50,333 nt of DNA from a virus, in the IMG/VR virus record IMGVR_UViG_3300049478_000004, positions 1 to 50,333 of that record. One strand, given 5' to 3'. The notes beneath the pieces are model-generated. The model did not search any database and was not told where the DNA came from. It saw nothing but the letters and a program-made list of their open reading frames with translations. A program made the position numbers and the translations under genes. This document shows positions 9,289 to 17,663 of the stretch, in pieces (positions within the stretch are counted from its first letter, which is position 1; each line of letters begins with the position of its first letter).

Positions 9289-9735
9289 TCACCTCAAGCC
9301 TTGCAAAATAATTTTTATGCCGTTTATAAACTGATCCTTTTCGGCCTCATATGCCGGGAAAAGAAACGGCTGCTTTTTGGTTCCGGCCCTTGAGATTGCT
9401 CTTGCGATCAGATATTGCTTGCCGCTCAGTCCGTGCCTCCGGCTCCATCCTGCGAGTGCTGCCGTTGGTGGGAAGTGCGGCCTTGTTCCAAACTCGACCG
9501 CTGCCGCATAATCCACGGTTGGGAACACTTCGTATGAAAAACCACCTTTACTGATTCTGGTGTCGATGGCGGCTCTCAGGCGGCCTGTGTCAACCGGGGC
9601 CTTGTCCTTTGCTGCGGACTCTATTTTGAGCCCTGATTTTAGCACCTGTGTCTTGACAGCGAGTGCCGTTTTGCTGTCGATGCTTTTTAATTTCGCCCTC
9701 AGTTCTTTTCCGCCTATGATTTCTATTTCCGCCAT
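9289..9735 (-). CDS. HK97 gp10-like neck / tail completion protein
   Basis: 148 residues. MAEIEIIGGKELRAKLKSID, then APVDTGRLRAAI and a VDYAAAVEFGTRPHFPPT motif are hallmarks of the HK97_gp10 family: the DTGRLR and VEFGT-P segments are strongly conserved. It sits between the head-closure gene and the tail-terminator gene. Stop/start spacing with both neighbours is 1-4 bases, so they are translationally coupled. Confidence 0.9.
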   Translation of the reverse strand: MAEIEIIGGKELRAKLKSIDSKTALAVKTQVLKSGLKIESAAKDKAPVDTGRLRAAIDTRISKGGFSYEVFPTVDYAAAVEFGTRPHFPPTAALAGWSRRHGLSGKQYLIARAISRAGTKKQPFLFPAYEAEKDQFINGIKIILQGLR

Positions 9736-9736
9736 T

Positions 9737-10084
9737 TCAAATCCCTCCGGTCAGTTCGAGCTCCTCGCAGTCGACCTCATAATGGTGGTTCATTTGGCTA
9801 GGCTCTCGAACGAAAATAACACGCAGGGTGTGGCCCTCGCCGGTGACGATATCGTCCCTTTGAACGTTGGCGGCCACTTCAAGGAATAACTCATAGGTAT
9901 ATTTTCCCTCGAATTGATCCGCCCGGACGTTTTCGTTTGAGCTTCCCTTTAGTGATAACCGGCCCGCATATGTTCCAATCGTTCCGAGGCTCTGGGTTCG
10001 GCCTCCGTAACCGTCAGCCGTTTCTGTGTTCCGCTTTACGATGAAGGATGAAATTAGGAGGCTTGTGAAATCTGCGTCTGCCAT
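9737..10084 (-). CDS. Head closure (stopper) protein, SPP1 gp16-like
   Basis: 115 residues, with DGYGGRTQSLGTIGTYAGRL and NHHYEVDCEELE. The 'D.yGg....w...gt..grl' opening is typical of small head-tail joining proteins (phage_H_T_join type). Location directly after the connector (10088-10528) agrees. Confidence 0.8.
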   Translation of the reverse strand: MADADFTSLLISSFIVKRNTETADGYGGRTQSLGTIGTYAGRLSLKGSSNENVRADQFEGKYTYELFLEVAANVQRDDIVTGEGHTLRVIFVREPSQMNHHYEVDCEELELTGGI

Positions 10085-10087
10085 AAC

Positions 10088-10528
10088 TCATTCCCCCACT
10101 TCGGTGTCGGTACTCCCCGGAAATGTCATGTCGTTCCGAGTAAATGCGGGCTGCACGGTGTCGGTATTGTTCTCATCGATCTGCTTATCAGCCACGGAAA
10201 TTCCGCCAGCATATGGAGCAACTCGGCTAATGAGGGCCTTTGCTTGCGATTGCGCCAGTTGCGTTGCCAAGGCCAGATATTGACTCGCCTTTTGGCTGTT
10301 GGATATGGAATAATCACCGATCTTCTGGTCTGCTTTGCGTGAAAACTTTGAGGCGATCGTTCTGCAAGCGATTATTGCTGACGTATAAACGTCGTTCCCG
10401 GTTTGGGCCAGCAGATAGTTTATTTCCTCATTCTGCAGGAGCTGATCGGTTGTGTCGGTATCTCCAATCAGGAATCTTACGGCATCCAGATCGCTGCTGC
10501 TCGGATTGCCGCTATATGACCAGCTCAT
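10088..10528 (-). CDS. Head-tail connector (adaptor) protein
   Basis: 146 residues. The N-terminal MSWSYSGNPSSSDLDAVRFLIGDTD with EEINYLLAQTG is the usual start of adaptor proteins (gp6/gp15-like) in many siphoviruses: 'D.vRfliGDt...l.deEi..lL'. The body is helical. The C-terminus is acidic and probably disordered. Confidence 0.83.
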   Translation of the reverse strand: MSWSYSGNPSSSDLDAVRFLIGDTDTTDQLLQNEEINYLLAQTGNDVYTSAIIACRTIASKFSRKADQKIGDYSISNSQKASQYLALATQLAQSQAKALISRVAPYAGGISVADKQIDENNTDTVQPAFTRNDMTFPGSTDTEVGE

Positions 10529-10547
10529 GGATGCTCACCTCTTTGCT

Positions 10548-10997
10548 TTATATTTTTGCTTCGTTGCTATAAATGGCTGTGATCGTCCATGGGCCGCCTG
10601 TGCTCGACGCTCCACCTGTTTCCGCATATGTGCCGGTAACGGTGATATTCGTGGCCCCTGCTGCACCAAGATTTGATTGTGCTGCAGGAATGTACACGCC
10701 GACACCGGTCGATCCCTTTACATCGAAATCGTTGATATAGAAATTGCCGGTTCCGGTCTTTCCTATATCAAGAATGGCGGTTGTTCCTGCATCCGATGCA
10801 ACGGTTCCGTAAATATAAAATCCGATGAGCTCCGAATATGCCGGTAATGTGAACAGCGTCTTTGCGGATGTATCGGTTCGGGCGACGGTGTTGCTTTTCA
10901 TATAGACAATTTTTCCGGTTCCGAATTTGGCGGTTCCGTCATCGCCGGATTGAATGCCGCCGACCGTGGTCATGCCGCCTGATAATTTGTTAGGCAT
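10548..10997 (-). CDS. Virion-associated beta-rich protein, unknown role
   Basis: 149 residues, Gly/Thr-rich, starting MPNKLSGGMTTVGGIQSGDD. It ends with a beta-sandwich-like segment (GPWTITAIYSNEAK). It lies between the capsid and connector genes, so it is probably a minor capsid or decoration component. No family recognised. It overlaps the preceding gene by 8 bases. Confidence 0.6.
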   Translation of the reverse strand: MPNKLSGGMTTVGGIQSGDDGTAKFGTGKIVYMKSNTVARTDTSAKTLFTLPAYSELIGFYIYGTVASDAGTTAILDIGKTGTGNFYINDFDVKGSTGVGVYIPAAQSNLGAAGATNITVTGTYAETGGASSTGGPWTITAIYSNEAKI

Positions 10998-11211
10998 TTG
11001 ATTCAGCCTCCTTTTTTGATTTTGGTTTCCTTGTCACGGGCCGTTTCGGTTCGTAATCCTCCAACTCCGTTCCTTCATCGTTCTCCGCATGGATGCGGTG
11101 AAGTCTGAGATTGGCTTTAAGCTGCTGATAACCGAGCCCGACCACTTGCTGGCCTCTTTGGTGAATGATTCCGTTCACCCGAATGTCCCGGTCTGCTATG
11201 AATTTGACCAT
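10990..11211 (-). CDS. Small basic protein downstream of the capsid gene
   Basis: 73 residues from the ATG at 11211, which has AGGAGG upstream at good spacing; the open frame extends further but lacks a site there. Sequence MVKFIADRDIRVNGIIHQRG is a short SH3-like opening; the C-terminal third (PKRPVTRKPKSKKEAE) is very basic. Possibly a head accessory or head-tail joining protein. Function unknown. Confidence 0.65.
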   Translation of the reverse strand: MVKFIADRDIRVNGIIHQRGQQVVGLGYQQLKANLRLHRIHAENDEGTELEDYEPKRPVTRKPKSKKEAESNA

Positions 11212-11241
11212 GGCTGTTCCTCCTTCTGCGCCATAGGCTCT

Positions 11242-11265
11242 GGGCCAGCCGGTTATGGCTGGCCC
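11242..11265 (-). other. Hairpin between capsid gene and next gene
   Basis: GGGCCAGCC / GGCTGGCCC, a perfect 9-bp stem with a 6-base loop, lies in the 67-base gap after the capsid stop. In the transcript direction it has no U-run, so it is more likely an attenuator, RNase barrier or mRNA stabiliser than a full terminator. Confidence 0.6.
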
Positions 11266-11278
11266 TTTGCCCGCTTTT

Positions 11279-12253
11279 TTAGCTGATCGCCGTATTGAAG
11301 AACACACCGAGATCGGCAGCAACGAGCTTGTGATCGACTGCGAGTTCGCCCTCGATACGGTCGGATGAAAGTTGTTCCATGCGGAATCTCTTGATCCTCT
11401 GCCCATTGCCACCGGCTCCGAAATATCCTGTCCAAGCGAACGAATAACCGGCAGACGGTGTCAAAAGCGACGGTCTGGGGTTAGCGTAAACAAGCATCGC
11501 TCCCTTGATCTGGGCGATGAAGCTGATTGCGTCTGTGGCTCCCATGGCTGCAGTGTTCTCGACTGCGCCGATGGTCATTACTCTCTCCACGTCGAACAAT
11601 GATGCGAGGATGTCAGCCGTTACCACGCCACGCTGGGTGTATTTGATGCGGTCGATGATGTCGGCGTTGTTCTTCAGCGCATTGTAAACGAATGGATTGA
11701 GGACGAGCGTATTCGGCTTGTAACCGGTCGACTGCTGCATGGTAACGGCTGCGCCGGTGATGTCCTCGACCGGGGTGCTGTTGGCATCGTCCCAGCGGAG
11801 GAATTGGTTTGCGACCGGTGCGGCTGCGACGCCGGTCAGGTCTGTCCATACGCCTGTCTTGAAATAGTTTGCCACCCAATTTTTCTCACGACGGATCATG
11901 AGCTGCTGCGTAACCCACTGTGTGGCATCTCTGTCAAAGTTGATGGGTGCGTCAGCATTGGCTCTGATCTGATCGTCTACGTCTTTATGAACGGCATCGA
12001 CTCCGGCATAATATGTCGGTGTATTGTCGATGTTATATCCGGAACCGGCTGACTCCGTGCCCGGTGCTCTGAGCTGGGCCTCGCTACGAAACCAGTCTCC
12101 CTTTGGATATAGGAAATAACGATCGCTCTGTTTCTGAACAGGAACGGTCGGGAATACTTTGTCAGCGATGAAATTCACTGCTTCCTGCATGTACGCAATA
12201 GAAATATTGGTTAACGGTGCATTTACATGGACATCTCCTGCGGTTGGGTTCAT
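11279..12253 (-). CDS. Major capsid protein
   Basis: 324 residues. MNPTAGDVHVNAPLTNISIAYMQEA, the segment with KVFPTVPVQKQSDRYFLYPKG and the conserved NPFVYNALKNNADI region match the major capsid family found with Mu-like heads and many Firmicutes siphoviruses. It follows scaffold and decoration genes and precedes the connector. An N-terminal delta domain is not cut from a fused scaffold; the scaffold is separate (13014-13859). Confidence 0.88.
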   Translation of the reverse strand: MNPTAGDVHVNAPLTNISIAYMQEAVNFIADKVFPTVPVQKQSDRYFLYPKGDWFRSEAQLRAPGTESAGSGYNIDNTPTYYAGVDAVHKDVDDQIRANADAPINFDRDATQWVTQQLMIRREKNWVANYFKTGVWTDLTGVAAAPVANQFLRWDDANSTPVEDITGAAVTMQQSTGYKPNTLVLNPFVYNALKNNADIIDRIKYTQRGVVTADILASLFDVERVMTIGAVENTAAMGATDAISFIAQIKGAMLVYANPRPSLLTPSAGYSFAWTGYFGAGGNGQRIKRFRMEQLSSDRIEGELAVDHKLVAADLGVFFNTAIS

Positions 12254-12285
12254 ATTCTTTCACTCCTTCTTTGCAAAATTTGGTA

Positions 12286-13011
12286 TTAACCGAATACGAT
12301 CAGAAGATTCCCGGCTCCTTCGATGAAGGTCGTAACGCCTGAAATCTCAATGCTGATCGTATCAGTTGCGGTGAATGTATTGGCTGCGGTGATGGCGGTT
12401 GCGTCAACTACTGCCCCCAGCGGTGTGCAGTTTGCACTTGTCAGCGACAGAACGCCGCCTGTCAGGTTCGTGGCATTGATCTCCATGTTGATCGTTGCGG
12501 CTTTGGCTGCGGTTGTGACCGCTGTCGTAACGGCAAATGAAATCTTGGTAATCGAGCCAGCGAAGCCCGGCGTGTAGTTTGTCATATAGTCGCCGTTCGC
12601 CAATGCCGACAGGGTGAGAGGAATGGAAAGAATGGCCTTTGTGTTCATGCCGGTTGCGGTTCTCGTTACGAGGTACACGGTGCGGATTTCGTTTGTTGTT
12701 CCACTTTCCGCTGCTACTGCAAGAACACAATCGCTTCCGCCCGCTGTTACAAGTCGACCGCTGGCATCGGGTGTCAGGTTGGCTCCGGCTGTTACGGCTG
12801 CGCCATAAATTGCGAATGACTCCCCTACAACAGCGACGTTGGTGGCCTGTCCCGATGTCGGCTCATTCTGGATAATGCCGACCGAATTCTCCCCTGCGCC
12901 ACTCAAAACGGCATAGCCGGAAGAATTGATTTTGCATGCATAATATTGTTTAGCTGAAAGGTCAGCCCCTGCGACGAGGGTGCTGTTCCATACTGGTAAT
13001 TCACGTGCCAT
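12286..13011 (-). CDS. Capsid decoration protein (DUF2190-like N-terminus) with added C-terminal domain
   Basis: 241 residues. Residues 1-110 (VAGADLSAKQYYACKINSSG, VGIIQNEPTSGQATNVAVVG, G--LTPDASGRLVTAG) fit the RecA/radC-like DUF2190 decoration fold that binds capsid three-fold sites. Residues ~120-241 form a separate Thr/Ala-rich beta domain, probably displayed on the outside. Placed between scaffold and capsid genes. Confidence 0.8.
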   Translation of the reverse strand: MARELPVWNSTLVAGADLSAKQYYACKINSSGYAVLSGAGENSVGIIQNEPTSGQATNVAVVGESFAIYGAAVTAGANLTPDASGRLVTAGGSDCVLAVAAESGTTNEIRTVYLVTRTATGMNTKAILSIPLTLSALANGDYMTNYTPGFAGSITKISFAVTTAVTTAAKAATINMEINATNLTGGVLSLTSANCTPLGAVVDATAITAANTFTATDTISIEISGVTTFIEGAGNLLIVFG

Positions 13012-13013
13012 GA

Positions 13014-13859
13014 TTATTTCGCTCCTTTCTCGTTCAGATACTCGTCATAGAGATTCGGGTTTTCCTCGATGATCTTGGAAACCGCAGCCGCTTTTGTGAT
13101 CTTATCTTTGGTCGCCATGGCCTCTGCGGATTTCTCGATTTTCCCCCATGCGGTTGCGGGTTCGCCGCCTCCTGCGCTGCCGATCTCGGCAAACAGGCCG
13201 CCCTTGCTGAGTGCTACATCGGCGGCCTTGAGCACGGCCTCAACCTTTGCGTATTCGTCCGGGTTCGCCAGAGCTATTGCCTTGAGAACCGGCCCGAATT
13301 CGTCGGCTTTGATAGCGAGATTTTTATATGTGGCGGCTTTTTCGATGTACTCTTTGGTAACCTTCTCGTTTTCTGCCTTTTTAATCTGAGCTTCCAGCTC
13401 CTGTGCCTTTTTCGCCGTGTCCTCATGTTCCTTCCAGAGTGATTCCAAGGCGGGCTTGATATCCTCCGGCACACCATCGAGGTCGAGCGTTCCATCGGCC
13501 TTTGCCAGTGATTTCTTTTTCTTATCGCCGTATTCATAAGGCGTTGCATAACCGTAACCGGAAAGGTCTGCCAGCATCTTCATGACATTCTTTGGCATCT
13601 CATCCTTATATGCTGATAGCGTCTTGAGGACGCTCTTGCATGCTGCGGTGGCCTTGTCGGAAAGTTTGGCTTGCTTCATTACTTTGTCCACTTCCGGCTC
13701 GTTTTCGAGATCGGTTTCTAAGACCGATTTTAGGATTTCGTCGTAATTCATTTGATCTGTGCCTCCTTCGTCAGATTTTAATATTAAGAATTTCCGTTTA
13801 TTGGCGGCCTTGGGAACAAGGCTCACCTCGAACGTTTCAAGATTTGTGAGTTCGGCCAT
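13014..13859 (-). CDS. Scaffold-like protein starting with the tail end of an XkdF-type protease domain
   Basis: 281 residues. The first ~28 residues (ELTNLETFEVSLVPKAANKR) are the sequence that normally ends XkdF/S78-type prohead protease domains. They are followed by long, charged helices (residues ~145-175, KKAQELEAQIKKAENEK) and a disordered Lys/Ala-rich C-terminus, as in internal scaffolds. The start overlaps the 3' end of the giant protease gene by 23 bases, with AAGGAGG about nine bases upstream. It looks like re-initiation that splits one ancestral protease-scaffold polypeptide in two. Confidence 0.75.
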   Translation of the reverse strand: MAELTNLETFEVSLVPKAANKRKFLILKSDEGGTDQMNYDEILKSVLETDLENEPEVDKVMKQAKLSDKATAACKSVLKTLSAYKDEMPKNVMKMLADLSGYGYATPYEYGDKKKKSLAKADGTLDLDGVPEDIKPALESLWKEHEDTAKKAQELEAQIKKAENEKVTKEYIEKAATYKNLAIKADEFGPVLKAIALANPDEYAKVEAVLKAADVALSKGGLFAEIGSAGGGEPATAWGKIEKSAEAMATKDKITKAAAVSKIIEENPNLYDEYLNEKGAK

Positions 13860-16800
13860 CTCCTTTAGCCTCCTTCCTTATGCCATACCCGCCGACAGAG
13901 AATCCGGTATAATAACCGCTTTTTACGAGTTTCCAAAGGTCGGGGTCTGTTATTCTTACCGATATAACCCACGTTCCTTTCTTCACTTTCTGGTCATTTA
14001 ATGCGAAATCATCCGGGGCGATATAGCTTTCAACTAAATCTGCTTGTGCCTTTTTATGGTGCGAATCTCCAATGATGCGTGACTTCTCCATAAAGAAATG
14101 CGCTGCCATTTCGATTTCGTCCGGGGTCATATGGTCGCCCTGACTGTCGGTTGAGTTTGGTTCCAGCACGACTCCTGTTACAATCTGCTTTTCATCATCA
14201 GCCTTTAGGATGTCGGCATAGTATTGCTTTTCAATCTTGGCGGTCTGGACGTTTATTTTTTGCGGCTTTTCGCCGGGCAGTCCCCAGATTAACCATTTCT
14301 GCCCTTTTCCCTTTAACTCGCTTATTACATCAGCGAGGTCGTGGCTCTCTGCGTAAGGTGTTTGATCTGTCGGCTTATCTATAAGCCACACCCGGTTCTT
14401 GCCATCTCCAACCGGGGCGTATTCGAGAATGAATCGGCCTTTGAGCTTCTTACCGTCGATGAATAGCTCGATCATGTGCTCTCGCCACACACCGGTCTTA
14501 TATGTCCCGGTGTCCTCGGCCCAAAACTTGGCCCATGTGTTTGCCTCGCTGCCTACGCCTCCGGGCGGGCTCAAATATGGCTTTTTGGTTCCTACGTTCA
14601 GCCATTCGGCGGGCTGCTGCAGTTTGAATGTGCCCTGCAGATTGTCCTCCGGTGGGAGGTTTATAAGGCGATCTCCTCCGGGTTCCTTTCGGTTGTCTGC
14701 TGTGGTTCCAAGGAATACCGAAAATCCCCAGAGGCCGTCGTTTGATTGGAATCGAAGGTCACCGTGGAGGCTGTTGTCGGTGTTGAGGAGCTGCGCTTCG
14801 TTGAGGTCTTTTTCGTCCTCTGTGAGACCTCTCCAATGGTGCTGATATACGAACCGGCCCTCTCCGTCTGTCGGGGCCATGTCCTGCCAATTTTTAAGCC
14901 AGAAGTCCGTTGCGGCTGCGGCTCTGGTTCCGCCCTCCGCATCGTCCGCCTTTGTGACGTTGTCGTTTATGGCTCTTTGTATCTGTTTGAGTTTGCGGTT
15001 CAATTCGCCGCTGTCACCGAATCTCCGGATGGCGGTGGGGTGAGGCAGCACGAAATCGGCCTTTTCTCCCAGAGTTTTCTTCGCTGTTTGCCCTAAAGCG
15101 ACTATAATGTGGGGATTCGCTTTCGCCAACTCGTCATCGAGCCATTGTTTCCATTGTGCTATTTCCTCCGGATTCGGCTCTCGCACGTCGCCGGTTTCGT
15201 CGGTCAAGTAAAGCGGCACCACGTTTGTTATGAACACATCATTGCGGTTCAGGCCCAGCGGCTTTAAATATAAATCGTTGAATGTTGCGCCGGATGGCCC
15301 GACGAACGGCTCCCCTCTTGCGGCCTCGATCCTGCCGGGGCTGGCCCCTACAAATCCGATGGCTGCGTTGTCCGGGCCGCTGCTGGGTATGATGTCCGCC
15401 ACTTCCTTTTGGATCACCTTGCCTCGTTCCGCTATGTCGATGATCTGATTGCTTGAATATGGCTCTTTGCGTGTATCGTCTATGTCGAGGACGGTCGGCC
15501 CTAACCACGCCAGCGTTTTTGCTTCCTCATCTGGAATGAGTTCCAAAATCGAAACGGTGAGGATGTCGCCGGGTTTTGCGTCGATCTTTGTTGAGAAGGT
15601 CTTGCCTAGATCGATATATTCCTTGCCTTCGAATGTTTCCGTGTTGGCCCATTGCGGGCCCCCTGCGGATGGTGCTATGCCTCCGTAATAATTGAATATG
15701 CCCTTGTTTTTGGTTTCCTTTTTGTCCAATACAAGGACTTTTATTTCAACGATCCGCTTTAGCTTCGACCACTCGTTTGTGCCGCCCTTCTCATATGGGC
15801 CGGTCGGCGTTTTGGCAACGAGCCCCTCGCTTGCGTCCTGATTGAACGCCCATTTAACGGCTGTCTTGAGATCGTTTTCGTTGTTTACCCATCGAACCGG
15901 CGAGAGTTTGATGTCCCGGCTGCCGATGGTGTTGTATAGGCTTGTTAATGCATCCCGGCGTTCTGTGAATGGTTTTTGACTCAAATCCTCTTTGAAATAT
16001 GGGAGGTCAAAAAGCGTTAACACAACGGTTTCGTCCGGCTCAAACACCGGCTTATCCGCATTAAAACGCATCAGGTCAGGCCGGGATTCCCGCTTGCCGC
16101 CTCGTTCGATGCCGAGGTCTGCGTCCAGGATAAAGTCGCCATTTATTTTGGCGAGTTCTTCCTTGAGTTTCGGGAATTTGTCGATCATGTTGTCGCTGGG
16201 TTTCCCCTCAAACCAGAGCCGGATGTCTGCTCCGTCCTTCGTTACAATGCAACGGAAGCCGTTCCATTTCGGCTCGATATCGATCGGCCATTTATTGTCT
16301 ATCCATTTCAGGAGATCCGTCATGTCGAATGCTTCCGTGGTTCCTGCCATCTGCGGTTTCGGCGGAACGAATGCGATTGACGGTGATAGCTTTGCGATCT
16401 GCTCCTCTGCAGCTCCCGGTTTTTTCAGGACAGCATCGATATAATGCAGACCATTTGGCTCCTCCCGGTCGTTTACGCACACATTTTCAAAGCACGGCCT
16501 GTGTTCGATCAGCTCCGGGTTCGTCCAGAAGTCAAAACTGGCCTTATTAAAAAATGATTTGTGGCCCGGATGTGCAAAGGCTCCGTCTGTTTCCGTGCTG
16601 GGCACGGTGATTATGGCAAGGCCGCCCGGCATGAGGCTGCGGAATATTTCGGTCATTATGTTTTCTGTGTCCGGTAAATGCTCCAGAAAATGATTCGCCC
16701 TTATAACGGCAGCGGTGTCGCTCTGTATCGGGAGCCCATATCTCATATCCGTTACGATGTCGACTCCGTCGTAATTATCCGAATCGATCCCGATGAAACC

Positions 16801-17625
16801 GTCCGGCTTGCTGTTCCCGCATCCGAGGTCGTATCTGGGGCCCTCTGGGGCTTGTTCCTTGTACGTTTCCCAATCGGGCATACATGAGGCCCCTGTGTCT
16901 GCTTTTACGATTTCACGCTTGAATGTGGGCTTCCTACGCAGCACCAGATCATAGCAGGAAACATAATCGCCATGGCTGCCCTGCGGGTTCAAAATAAAAT
17001 GCAGGATGTCCTCTTTGTTCGGGTCGAGGATATTCCTTACCGGGAGCCACACATTATCGCTCTGGATGAGGTAATGCCCGCCCTCGTCCGATTCCGCCCT
17101 GAATAGAACGTCGATGTCGTTCGGGTTCTGTTTGTCCTTTGCTGCCGATCCTACGATCGAAACGAAATCACGCACCACCATGGTTTCCTTTGGCAGCGCA
17201 TAAAAATTCTTTACAATGTCATATTTTTTGGTGGGCTTGAAGTTCTCCACGGCCCGGTAAAGGTCGCCGGTCTGATCTATATCAAATTTGCGGTTCTTCA
17301 TTTCCTCAATAACCCAGATAGCAGCATTTACAAAGTTTTCGATGGCCTGATTCTTTTCCTTGGCTCCGCCATACCACTGATTGAGCCTATGCCATGCGGA
17401 TAATATTTCCGTATCGGGCGCATCGGTCAGAACGTCGGGCCGCATCTCCTCCAGTGTGAGCTTTTCAATCTGGGCGGCTTGTGCTTGCTGCTGTGTTCGT
17501 TTGTTGGCTCTGGCCTTGCCTCCCGATTGTGGAATCGCCGCTCGTTGAATCTCTGTAAACAGCCATTCCGGGAGGAATTCCTTTGCTTTATCAAGCATAG
17601 CCTCCAAATACTCAGACGATGGCAT
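13837..17625 (-). CDS. Giant capsid protease fused to nucleotidyltransferase, methyltransferase, DNA ligase, uracil-DNA glycosylase and LigD-like phosphoesterase domains
   Basis: 1262 residues, ATG at 17625 with GGAGGG upstream. Domains in order: nucleotidyltransferase-like ~100-240 (G159-S160, D170, D172 in NDIDVLF); SAM methyltransferase-like ~260-400 (DLGCGNSKPDGFIGID at 266-281, HFLEHLP); ATP-dependent DNA ligase ~440-715 (catalytic Lys453 in KWNGFR, EGLVAK at 600-605, later OB part); family 4/5 uracil-DNA glycosylase ~755-890 (GEPFVG at 771-776, HPTAIRRF at 862-869); LigD 3'-phosphoesterase-like ~920-1090 (His929/930, then H954-D956-R958 in LHGDLRF, IDGKKLKGRF at 1056-1065); XkdF protease ~1140-1250 (VTGVVLEPNSTDSQGDHMT). 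It occupies the prohead protease place between minor head protein and scaffold. The protease part could deliver the repair enzymes into the capsid; that is inference. Confidence 0.83.
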   Translation of the reverse strand: MPSSEYLEAMLDKAKEFLPEWLFTEIQRAAIPQSGGKARANKRTQQQAQAAQIEKLTLEEMRPDVLTDAPDTEILSAWHRLNQWYGGAKEKNQAIENFVNAAIWVIEEMKNRKFDIDQTGDLYRAVENFKPTKKYDIVKNFYALPKETMVVRDFVSIVGSAAKDKQNPNDIDVLFRAESDEGGHYLIQSDNVWLPVRNILDPNKEDILHFILNPQGSHGDYVSCYDLVLRRKPTFKREIVKADTGASCMPDWETYKEQAPEGPRYDLGCGNSKPDGFIGIDSDNYDGVDIVTDMRYGLPIQSDTAAVIRANHFLEHLPDTENIMTEIFRSLMPGGLAIITVPSTETDGAFAHPGHKSFFNKASFDFWTNPELIEHRPCFENVCVNDREEPNGLHYIDAVLKKPGAAEEQIAKLSPSIAFVPPKPQMAGTTEAFDMTDLLKWIDNKWPIDIEPKWNGFRCIVTKDGADIRLWFEGKPSDNMIDKFPKLKEELAKINGDFILDADLGIERGGKRESRPDLMRFNADKPVFEPDETVVLTLFDLPYFKEDLSQKPFTERRDALTSLYNTIGSRDIKLSPVRWVNNENDLKTAVKWAFNQDASEGLVAKTPTGPYEKGGTNEWSKLKRIVEIKVLVLDKKETKNKGIFNYYGGIAPSAGGPQWANTETFEGKEYIDLGKTFSTKIDAKPGDILTVSILELIPDEEAKTLAWLGPTVLDIDDTRKEPYSSNQIIDIAERGKVIQKEVADIIPSSGPDNAAIGFVGASPGRIEAARGEPFVGPSGATFNDLYLKPLGLNRNDVFITNVVPLYLTDETGDVREPNPEEIAQWKQWLDDELAKANPHIIVALGQTAKKTLGEKADFVLPHPTAIRRFGDSGELNRKLKQIQRAINDNVTKADDAEGGTRAAAATDFWLKNWQDMAPTDGEGRFVYQHHWRGLTEDEKDLNEAQLLNTDNSLHGDLRFQSNDGLWGFSVFLGTTADNRKEPGGDRLINLPPEDNLQGTFKLQQPAEWLNVGTKKPYLSPPGGVGSEANTWAKFWAEDTGTYKTGVWREHMIELFIDGKKLKGRFILEYAPVGDGKNRVWLIDKPTDQTPYAESHDLADVISELKGKGQKWLIWGLPGEKPQKINVQTAKIEKQYYADILKADDEKQIVTGVVLEPNSTDSQGDHMTPDEIEMAAHFFMEKSRIIGDSHHKKAQADLVESYIAPDDFALNDQKVKKGTWVISVRITDPDLWKLVKSGYYTGFSVGGYGIRKEAKGDGRTHKS

Positions 17626-17639
17626 AGGTGCTTCCCTCC

Positions 17640-17663
17640 TTTACTCTTTTACTCCTTTACTCC
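17640..17663 (-). repeat. Octamer array, 3 units
   Basis: TTTACTCT, TTTACTCC, TTTACTCC (plus strand). It supplies the TAA stop of the minor head gene (17657-17659) and the leader of the giant protease gene, which carries its own GGAGGG closer to the ATG. Confidence 0.9.

Noticed and set aside
11212-11412. Longer version of the 10990 gene starting at 11412
   Set aside because: The extension overlaps the capsid gene antisense-free but in another frame, has no ribosome site and shows shadow composition; ATG 11211 has AGGAGG.
13837-13859. Programmed frameshift joining the giant protease and the scaffold
   Set aside because: No slippery heptamer in phase was found in the overlap, and the scaffold ATG has a strong AAGGAGG; re-initiation is simpler.
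16678-16887. Plus-strand ORFs within the minus late operon as overlapping genes
   Set aside because: They follow the codon shadow of the minus genes, lack ribosome sites and known domains; not reported.
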